From contig JASKMD010000008.1 of the NCBI GenBank assembly GCA_030144725.1, positions 6,265,976 to 6,329,975 on the forward strand: DNA of 64,000 nt, given 5' to 3'. A program made the translations under genes and the position numbers. Positions 56,270 to 64,000 of the stretch are shown here, one piece after another; within the stretch, counting starts at the first letter, position 1; each line of letters starts with the position of its first letter. The notes beneath the pieces were generated by a model. That model was given only the letters and a program-made list of their open reading frames with translations. It made no database searches and was not told the DNA's origin. Source of the DNA: Haematococcus lacustris (taxonomy: Eukaryota; Chlorophyta; Chlorophyceae; Chlamydomonadales; Haematococcaceae).

Positions 56270-56984
56270 TGCATGTGGCTGTAGATGAGGAGGACAGCCG
56301 GCTGCCCAAGCCAGAGACGCCTGCTCGGGGTGTGGTGGCCCAACACGCTGAGATGGCTCTGACCTTTCACAAGTCACGGGGCTTTGGTAGCAGGCAGGCC
56401 AGCACAGCGGACAAGGCCAGGACAATGCTGGACACTCTGATGAAGCAGCTGGTGGGTCATCAGGAGGGCGGTCAGCAGCAGCAGCAGTGGCAGTGGCATC
56501 GTCAACATCAGCAGCAGCAGCAGGGGCACCTGGCAGGTTGCACATCTTGCACAAGCTGCAAGTCCAGAGCTGATGTTTTAGTGGCGTCAGGCGTCTCACA
56601 GGTGTACTTGGTATAGCGTGCCAGGCTTGTATAGATCAGGCTGAGCTCAGGGGCTACATCCGTGGACTTCTGCAAGCTGGGTCCAAAGCCCAACAGGAAT
56701 GGACAGTGCCCACTGTCTCAGCTTCTGAATTAATGACGCCGTCTTCCATGCATGCGCATGGATGCAGTCCATGGAGTGATGAACCTGGTGGGATGGTGCT
56801 GTTGCAGGTCCAATACCTGAACGCCAACCCAGAGATCGTGCAGAACAAGTTGAAGTACGTTGCCTATGGCTGCAGAGGCGACTGGCCCGATGTGAAACCA
56901 CCAGAGTGGTCACCGGTGCATGACGCCCTGCAGCGCCCAGCTCCATTAACAGCAGCTGCGCCTTCTGGCCCGCAGCAGTCATAG
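54915..56984 (+). CDS. Unrecognised multi-exon protein
   Basis: Probable exons 54915-55236, about 55541-55862, 56285-56451 and 56808-56984 (TAG at 56982-56984). Exon 1 encodes an Ala/Gly-rich N-terminus ending ADYVNSARQAALLAKLGGDR. Exon 2 is helical (ALEMAAQAVMLVEGREAAALLAG, then YSQLSVLAAQEPQAALHCLL and DPSTYRDLWGSFIVWV), but its two halves are in different frames around 55605-55625, so there is a one-base lesion, a missed short intron or an error. Exons 3 and 4 (HAEMALTFHKSRGFG, TMLDTLMKQL, VQYLNANPEIVQNKLKYVAYG) join in phase. The mostly helical, soluble look suggests an armadillo/ARF-GAP-like helical protein, but I do not recognise the family. Earlier exons may exist. Confidence 0.5.
55318..55403 (-). 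repeat. 15-bp minisatellite TGTTGCCAATGTAAC
   Basis: About five units in minus orientation within an intron, followed by the same GTAAGTCGCGAGAG sequence as in the first exon/intron of Fanzor copy C (14106-14165). Confidence 0.8.
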
Positions 56985-57813
56985 GGGCAGCTCCTGAGGG
57001 AGGGGTAGGTTGGCGTGTGAAGGAAACAGCTGCATTGGTCCTACAGGGCAACTGTGAGGGTGGCGGTCGGATGGCAGCATGGGCTATCCCTGCTGCAATG
57101 GTTGCTGCCATCACCACCCTACTGTTCTCTTCTTCTTCTTCTTCTTCTTCTTCTTCTTCTGATGCGTCAACACCAGGCTCTCCCTCTCATGCTCCACGTG
57201 GCAGCTGGCAATGGATGCTGCTACATACCATTGTGTGCCACGACGCTGATCTGCCGCGCTGTGGCACAAAAAGGCCCCCACGCTGTTCAAATGAACAGAT
57301 GGCTTTGGTGTGTAAATCATGTAATGGACATCACTTCCGCCCCACTCCGGTTGCCGGCACTCCGGTTGGATGGCGACCTGATGGGCGGCGCGGACTCCAG
57401 GCCCTTCCAACGGCACATCTCCAGGGGGCGTTGCACGCTCACGCCAAAGCGCTAGGAGTTGAGGCAGGGGTGGGTGTCCCGGTATAGCCACACTTCTGCT
57501 TGGGGTTGCCAGAGGGAGGGGGAACCTGAGCGGGGGGAGCGGGGGCCTCGGCGGTGAGGCGAGCGTGGACAGCGGGTGAGATGACGGGTGCGGGTACAGT
57601 AACACTGAGGAAACAATGCTAGGAGCACACAGCCCTTCTTAAATATCGGTATTCACAAATTAGCTCATGCGGCGATGGGCGATTTTTTATTTCTCAGTAC
57701 ATAAGGATGCTGTGTACAAAAGCTCTGCATTGAACGGTAATGACTTTCCAGGTCTATAGCCTTAGACAAGCCAACACTGCGTCATGCACAAGTGCACTGT
57801 GCCGCATCCTGTG
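56985..57813. other. Intergenic; (CTT)n tract
   Basis: Contains a (TTC)n run at 57125-57162 and otherwise the 3' flanks of the convergent genes on either side. No gene recognised. Confidence 0.4.
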
Positions 57814-59686
57814 TCAAGCATCCTGTGGCTGGACAAACAAAGCGGCTTGCGGCGCTAAGCCCTCCTCCCGAAGACTGGCAGCGGCCATCGCGCCGTCCCT
57901 CTCAAACACCTTGCGTGGGTAGTTACTGACCTGCGGCAGCGCAACACGCAAGCAATGCCCCCAGCATTGCGCGACGCACAAAGTGATAGTTGCCTGAATG
58001 TGGCACGGCGGGACAACAAGCCAAAGCTGCACATCACATCGTATGTTGGTTGAATATTTTATCTTGACATCTATCTCGCAGTGCTGAAGCAGCCACCTGT
58101 CGGACTCACCAGGTTATAGTTAAGGTAGTTGGTTGAGTCCAAGCTGTCGACGAAGTCAAACACGTGTCCCACTGTGGCGTCAGGCAGGAAGCTGCGGACA
58201 GCATTGACGCCGTCTGGTAGCCGGACGCGGATGAGTGCGACACCGGCTGTGCCAGGTGCAGGTTCCGGCGCTAATGCTGCTCGCTTGTCTCGTCGCCGTT
58301 GTTGGATAGTGCTGGCTAAGGCTTCCAGGCGAGCTGCTTCCGCTTCGACCGCTGCCCTGCGAGATTCAGTGTGACCCAGGGCCAGGCTCACCACTCCTTT
58401 CCTTTAATCCGTCTCGTTTCTCCGTACTCCGTACTGCTTGTAAGTCTGTTTGTCCTTTCATCCTCTCTGTGTGGTCCTCTCCTTTCTGTTTCATTGTCCA
58501 GCTGCAGCTGCCGGGCAGCACTATCTGCCACACCACACTGCTCCAGTCACCGCCTCACCCCCACGCCAACCCAGCCCACCACGCCCTGGCCCACACCCCA
58601 GCTTGCCCTGACCCCAACCACCCTACTTGAACCCACCCAACCCATCCCCCCTCGTCGCCCTTGCGCACCTGGCTTCCGCTTCCGCTTCTGCCGCCCTGCG
58701 TGCCGCTGCCTCCTGCTCCTGCAGCTCCTGCTGCCTGGCGGCTTCCCGCTGCCGGTCAGCCGCCAGCGATGCCTCATACTCTGCATTCTGCTCACTCATG
58801 ATGCGGCGTGCCATCTCCTGCAGCCAACCCACACACACTGCTTGACAAGCTCGAAGCTGAGCGGGTAAGCAGCTAGAGAGTTAGGCGGGAGGTTAAGCAG
58901 CTGAGCAGCTCAGGAGCTCAGCAGGCAGCTGACATGAGGTGTTTACAGCCACTGACTCAGCTGCCTCCTCTTGCTCTCCTTTCTTGCGGTGTTGAAGCAT
59001 CTGAGCTGTCCAGGGCTGTCAACACAAGCAAGGGTGGCCACAAGCCTGCTTTGCTTCCTTATGCTGTAGGACACACATGGCAGGTGCCAGATAGCCCTAG
59101 TGACTTGGTGGTTGTGGTTGGGTGTTTTGTTGGTTGGTGTGCGCACCCTCTCTTGCAGCTCCGCCCTCTGCGCCACCAGCATGGCTCCTTGGTCTGCCAC
59201 AGTGCGAGTCAGCAGAGCCAGCAGAGCACCCTCCGGCAGCAAACCACAACCCTGGCAGGCGCTCACCATGCGCACCTGCATGGGCATCACCACAATAACC
59301 ACTTCAACCACCATGCTTTGAGTGGTGACCTGGCAGCTCCCACTAATTCTTTAGCTTTTGCGTCAAATGAGGTAAAGAGGAGAACGTCGACAAGGCAGCC
59401 GTAGCACTGGAAAGGAAGAGCTCTTCAAGAACCACGAGGCGTGGTATGCTCTGCAGTTTTTACTTTTGCAGCTAGTGATTCTGGCGTCATGTTCTGGAGC
59501 GGTGCTTCCAGGGTTTAGTGATGCCACACTGGTCAATGCCATCTCACCATGCCCATGATCACAAGGGCGATGAGGAGCAGTGGGAGGAGCCACTTTTGTC
59601 ATACAACAGCCCTGGCTAAGCTGCAAGGGGGAGTAGCCACACACTGAATGAGTGCTGTAAGCCAGGCTTGCGACCAGGGGCTCTGC

Positions 59687-59719
<33 letters not shown>

Positions 59720-62719
59720 GATGGATGAGCACATGGAGTGAGGTACTCTGCTGTTGGCCCAGCCGGCTGTGCCAACAGTATGCTCTGTGTATAGGGAGCC
59801 AGGCTGCTTCAGGAGCGACAGCTGGCTGCTTGCCGCACCTGCTGCTATTCCTGCTGCTGCTGCCGCTGCTGCTATGGCTGTGGTGTTTCAGGAGACATTG
59901 CTGCGGGCCCAGCTGCCAATCCCGCCAGTGAGCTCCACACTGATGCACAGCAGTTGAGGTGCGGCAGCAGGGTGGTTGCTGTGTTGCTATCGAAACGTGC
60001 AAGCGCTGCAGGGTGGTTGCTGTGTTGCTATCAATATGTGCAAGAGCTGCAGGGTCCAACCTGGTTGTCTGTGCCCAGGGTCAGCAGCGCCACAAAGGGG
60101 TAGGTGGTGGCGCCCAGCCGGTAGGTAAGCTGCATGCATGGATGCATGCACACACATTGCATGCGCTCAGCTTAACAAAATACACCCATGCACCTGCACA
60201 TGGCGATGTTTGCACCTCAGAAGTCAGTCACCCCAAACGTCAGTCCCACATGGAGTTCCAGCTTATTAAACTGAGCTTGTGTCTCTACTCACTGCATGGG
60301 CATCTGGCTTGCGTACATCCCCACCCCAGCACACCACATGCTGTGAGGTGCTGTCGACCACTGCTGGGCTGCACAGCACGCGGTGGCAGAAGAGGTCCGT
60401 GTCCTGCAGGGTGGCACACCACACCGGACAACAGGAGACAGTCAGCCACATCGAGCACCACACAGCCACACTGGATGGCAGACAGGTCCAGGGGCTGCAT
60501 GGCAGGTTCTTTTCCTTGTTTCCTGGTTCACCACCATTTCGTAGCGCAAGCGAGCTCTGAGATGTGGCATTCTATAGCAAACGCTATAGATTGCGCTGTG
60601 AGGACATGTTGCTGCACAGGGTGGCCTGCCCTAGCAGAGTGCTCAACCCAGGAACAGGCCCAGGCCAGGGTCAGAGCCAGAATCAGGTTGAGATCCAAAT
60701 CGGGCCTGGGAACAAGGCAGAGGGCTGGGGCAGGGGTGGAGATCGAGCCCGGGTTAGGGTCTGGGCCAGGGCTGAGGTCCATCCTGGTGGCTCACAGCTT
60801 GAAGGCTGCCCTACCTCTACGTCCCATTCAACACCTGGCTGTGTGAATGTAGCTATGCTGCTCCTTCGCACCGGCACTCACGACAGGGCTCTGCTCCTCA
60901 TGCGCCCCTCCATGCGCCCCTGCCTGCCTGCCCGCCCACCTGCCAGTTTGGCTGCCTGCCATGTGCCCGCCCTGTCTGCCCTCTACACTGCGCACTAGGC
61001 ACTGCTGCTGGCCAGCCTGTCTGGTGTGCTGCTAGGCATCAGAGACAACAATGGAGACCGCCTTTGCACCCGACCGCACTAAGGCTCAGGGGCTGCTAGC
61101 CTCCTGCTGCGGGCTAAGCGGCTGCTATACGGCTGCCTTCTGCTGCCTGCTGGCATCCTGCTGCTGCCTGCTGCTGCCTGCTGCCAGCTGACCTCATGTA
61201 GTGGGGAGTGAAGGTACACCATCAGGAACTTGTGAGCGGCACGGGCTGTCTGCAGCGCCTGCTGCACCCCTGCCACCTCAAACACGGGGTGTCGATCCCC
61301 GTACCTGGCCTGCAGCCAGGGCAGGGCTCAGCCTGGTGCCAGACCTGAACTATGTGGAAGACAAGCAGGCTGGGCCTGACCAGCCCAGGTGGGCCAGGAG
61401 GGATGGGGTGGGGAGAGAGGGGACCCTTGGGCATAGGCGCAAGACCAAGGCAAGCTTGGCCACCTAGCTGTGGCAGCTGTGACAGTTGGCCATGCTTGCA
61501 GGCAGCTGAGTATGTCATGGTAGGTGCTCAGCCGTGTTCTGCTGGAGGGTTTAAGCAGCACTACTGGCAACGCCACTGCCCGCCTTGCCTGTTTAGGATG
61601 CGCCTCACCAGACTGCCCTGCCTCACGCCTTGACCAGACTGCCTGTCCTGGCCAACACAGACTACCTTAACTGCTAGCCCTGTTCATAGGTAGGTGCCTA
61701 GCTTCCCAGCCCTGGCCCTGTCCTGGACTGCAGACCACCGGCTCTGCTAGCCCTGTTCATTCACAACCAGTCAGCAGCTGGCTGACTTGCTGCTCGCGCT
61801 GCCTAGCTTCCCAGCCCTGCTTGACTTGCTGCAACAGGTGTGACTGGCCGCTGTGACACACCTGGAACTGCTGGATGAATTCAGCTGCTTGGGCAGCGGG
61901 CTCCAGCTCAGGGGCAGTGCCCAGCACCACGGCCAGTGTGCCTGTATAGGCACCCTCAACACATGCCTGAAAGCCTGTGCCTCAAGGAGGAGGGCTGGTG
62001 ATGTCACAGAAGAGTGTGTGTAGGGCACAACACCTGGCCAGACCTGACTGGGAGGGCAGGCTGTGTGCCTGCTGCAGGTTTCTCCTGCATGTGTCTCATG
62101 CACTTCTGCTACTTTCTTGCAACTTCATGCCAGTGTGGGGCCGGGCTGCCCACACGTGACAGGTGCCACAGCGGGTCAGCGGGTACCCATGCTCATGTGT
62201 TGCTGTGCTTGACAAGCTCCCTACCTCTCACGCTGCGCATCACTCCTCTGGGGAGCAGCCTATCACCAAGGAAGCCAGCTAGCCTGAAGCTGGTCTTCAG
62301 AGTAGCCCCCACTATCGCCAGGCCAGCCCCCAGGACGTGTACCGGGAGTCGCAACAATAGAGGCACTTGGGATACGGGGCTGCTTCGCTGCGCTTGCGAG
62401 CGATGCAAGGAAGGGGGCCCAGGTCGGGGAGGCACTGGCGTTTGAGAGCGTGGGCCTGGCCCCGCTGATGCTGGTTGTGCAGGCACGCCGTGATCTGCAC
62501 CCTTCACCAAGTGCCAACTGGGTTTGCGATGCACAAGCAACCACGCGCGGGGGGACTACAACGGAAGAGCGGCAAGAAGGGTTTCTCACCGTAAAACATT
62601 TGGATTGCACCGTCCTCCTGCCCTCCTGCTGCGTCGAAGAGGAACTCGGCATGATGTAGGTCGACCCCCACGACCTGCGCTATTTGCGCGATGGCGCGCT
62701 GCCGCTGATTGTCCTCCAT
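57814..62719 (-). CDS. FAF2/UBXD8-like UBA-UAS-UBX protein
   Basis: Ten exons in transcription order: 62590-62719, 62225-62392, 61862-61974, 61193-61309, 60293-60403, 60061-60129, 59147-59275, 58669-58817, 58110-58356, 57814-57930; in phase, 449 residues (human FAF2 is about 445). Domains: UBA-like 1-44 (AIAQIAQVVGVDLHHAEFLF); hydrophobic hairpin region about 55-95 (VPLLLRLPVHVLGAGLAIVG), matching the ER/lipid-droplet membrane hairpin of FAF2; UAS thioredoxin-like domain about 120-240 (KFLMVYLHSPLHE, DTDLFCHRVLCSPAVV, TTYPFVALLTL); charged coiled coil about 255-345 (RIMSEQNAEYEASLAADRQR); UBX about 365-449 (VALIRVRLPDG, NYPRKVF). FAF2 recruits p97/CDC48 to ubiquitylated ER clients; the same role is inferred. 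The p97-contact motif F-P-R is Y-P-R here. The exon 2 acceptor (CTCGCAAG) is the least certain boundary. Confidence 0.85.
59967..60053. repeat. 41-bp tandem duplication in FAF2-like intron 6
   Basis: Two copies of a 41-bp unit (GCAGGGTGGTTGCTGTGTTG...), with a few differences, just downstream of the exon 6 donor on the minus strand. Confidence 0.8.
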
Positions 62720-63028
62720 CTGGTGGCAGGCAATGTGACAGCCCGCGTTTAGTGCGAAGCGTACGGGGTTGCATGGAGTTTGGCTGTATGTTGGTGCGCC
62801 ATCAAGAGCAAAGGTGTCAACTGGGCAGCCACGCTGAACCTGTTCTGTTACAAGCTATACATTTGATGACTATGTCAATGTAAGCAGAGGGAGCGAGCCA
62901 TCTGGAGGCCGGTGTTTTGCCTACATGTCAGGAGCTCCATGCAAAACAGTGATCTGTGAGGTTGAACCGACAAGAACAACAACAACAAGAGTACACAAGA
63001 GTCCGTCGTCTTCAAGAGTCCGTCGTCT
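62720..63028. other. Spacer upstream of the FAF2-like gene
   Basis: Putative promoter of the minus-strand gene. Two direct copies of AAGAGTCCGTCGTCTTCAA at about 62997-63032. Nothing else seen. Confidence 0.35.
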
Positions 63029-63753
63029 TCAATCACTTATGCTTGTGAGCGCAATGATGACCTGGCGTGCGACCTCTAGCACCACCCGCTGCTCTCTGTA
63101 AGCTCGGACGGGCGCCTCGGCCGCATTCACGGTCTTTGCTGTCTTCCCTGTCATTGTGCGTACTGCATTTGCTCTGGGGAAGATCAGCGACTGCCCGCCG
63201 ACCGTCACCCGCACCGGCACCCTCAGCCCCCCAAAGCTTGTCATCGGCAAGTCTTTGTCGTCGCGTAGCAGCCAATGCCGCGTGTGCGCCTGGATGAATT
63301 GGATGTGTTCCAGGAACCCGGGAAGGGTCCAGGTGCACTTCATCATGTTGCAGGTGTAGCAGCAAGACTTGGTGTTCTCCGGCGTGTAGGCTGAGCTCGC
63401 ATCAACCCGGTCGAGGCCGAACGCGGGGGATTGGCCGCACAGGTAGCAGTTGGATGCCCACAGGTCCACCTTGCAAGCAAACACGTGCACAAGTTGGAGC
63501 ACAAGCATAGGCCACGCACCGTCATCCGCACATACACTGCGACCCACCTTCTGGACGACCGTAAGGAAGTCATCCGCGCGTTTTTGTCGATCGCCATTGG
63601 GAGGGGGCTCCGAGGACCGGCCATTGGCACGCCAAGCTCCAGGAACATCGCTATTCTGCGCACTTTCTGCAGGAACTCATCCAACGGCCGGGGGCCCTTC
63701 ATCACGTTGCAAGTCGGACAGCACGGGACGGTGTTAGCGTCGCTGTACCCCAA
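63029..63753 (-). CDS. Protein with two HNH-like cysteine modules (partial)
   Basis: Two open segments on the minus strand, 63548-63753 and 63029-63547. Each contains half or all of a treble-clef-like module: VPCCPTCNVMKGPRPLDEFL in the first, and CYLCG...FGLDRVDASSAYTPENT...CCYTCNMMK...FLEHI in the second. The C-x-x-C-G / D-R-V-D / C-C-x-x-C-N-x-M-K pattern is typical of HNH/endonuclease-VII-like zinc domains found in giant viruses of algae and in algal nuclear genomes. The join between segments is unclear: a GTGGGT donor near 63547 leaves a phase that does not fit the most obvious acceptor. The N-terminal part should lie beyond 64000. Function is uncharacterised; nucleic-acid binding or cleavage is inference. 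Confidence 0.5.
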
Positions 63754-64000
63754 CTGTGAGTCGAGTGTTTTTTTTATCTGCTTTTATGCTCATTTTTTTA
63801 TCGAAAAAGATGCAGTATTGAGAGAGTACTTGCATGCATATTACCAACCCCATGTTGGGAGCGCCTGAGTTGAACTTACACAGTGTGTCCACAGCGCTGC
63901 TTCGTGTGTCCACAGCGCTGCTCCCCGTTGTGTACAAAACCCCGTGACATGGATAACTGACATGATCCCCAGCCCCTCCTACGCTCACAATGCCTGGGAG
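63754..64000. other. Right edge; dispersed 55-bp repeat
   Basis: 63812-63868 matches 30022-30075 (core TTACCAACCCCATGTTGGGA, itself containing the palindrome CCAACCCCATGTTGG). TGTGTCCACAGCGCTGCT is duplicated at 63885-63920. Otherwise this is probably intron of the gene to the left. Confidence 0.45.

Noticed and set aside
59616..60059. 147-codon minus-strand frame in the FAF2-like gene
   Set aside because: Includes a Ser-run from a CTG repeat; direct joining of exons 60061-60129 and 59147-59275 is in phase and matches FAF2 without it.

Overview
This window looks like nuclear DNA of a chlorophycean (volvocalean) green alga. The genes are intron-dense, with small exons, almost all GT-AG introns and G/C-ending codons. 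CAG/CTG and G-rich simple repeats are abundant, and the predicted proteins are plant- or alga-like: a 3-ketoacyl-CoA synthase, an ABCG half-transporter, a FAF2/UBXD8-like protein and a phytanoyl-CoA-dioxygenase-like protein. The texture would fit a Haematococcus-like genome, but that is inference. No tRNA, rRNA, CRISPR array or bacterial operon was found.

Left third (1-23.9 kb): a field of mobile DNA around two host genes. A secreted fibronectin-III protein (3321-8440 +) carries a deleted transposon copy in an intron. A proline/alanine-rich protein of unknown function lies at 10654-12137 (+). Around them, and again at 30.7-32.0 and 52.2-53.7 kb, are eight copies or fragments of a Fanzor-like element (eukaryotic relative of TnpB, an RNA-guided RuvC nuclease) in two subfamilies. 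One copy (18.2 kb) is interrupted by a 1.2-kb miniature LTR element with an exact 5-bp target duplication. A 1.5-kb CT-rich minisatellite lies at 16.1-17.6 kb.

Middle (23.9-43.7 kb): a 3-ketoacyl-CoA synthase (23916-29064 -, N-terminal exon not found), a degenerate chimeric Fanzor copy, then a 19-exon ABCG half-transporter of 1139 residues (32780-43720 +). Its intron 6 begins exactly with a perfect 109-copy AGGTC array.

Right third (43.7-64 kb): a 412-codon ORF of unknown function, a PhyH-like Fe(II)/2-oxoglutarate dioxygenase with a long acidic tail (45826-51478 -), the best-preserved Fanzor copy (52175-53740 -), an unrecognised gene (54915-56984 +), a 449-residue FAF2/UBXD8-like protein (57814-62719 -), and at the edge part of a gene with two cysteine-rich HNH-like modules.

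The host genes are independent. Three touch lipid or membrane biology (fatty-acid elongation, ABCG transport, ER ubiquitin adaptor), but nothing shows that they are coordinated. For five multi-exon genes, splice phases were checked by hand and the joined exons stay in frame to the stop: FN3 349 aa, ABCG 1139 aa, dioxygenase 719 aa, FAF2-like 449 aa, and gene 10654 at 423 aa. The ketoacyl synthase is also in frame from its first identified exon.
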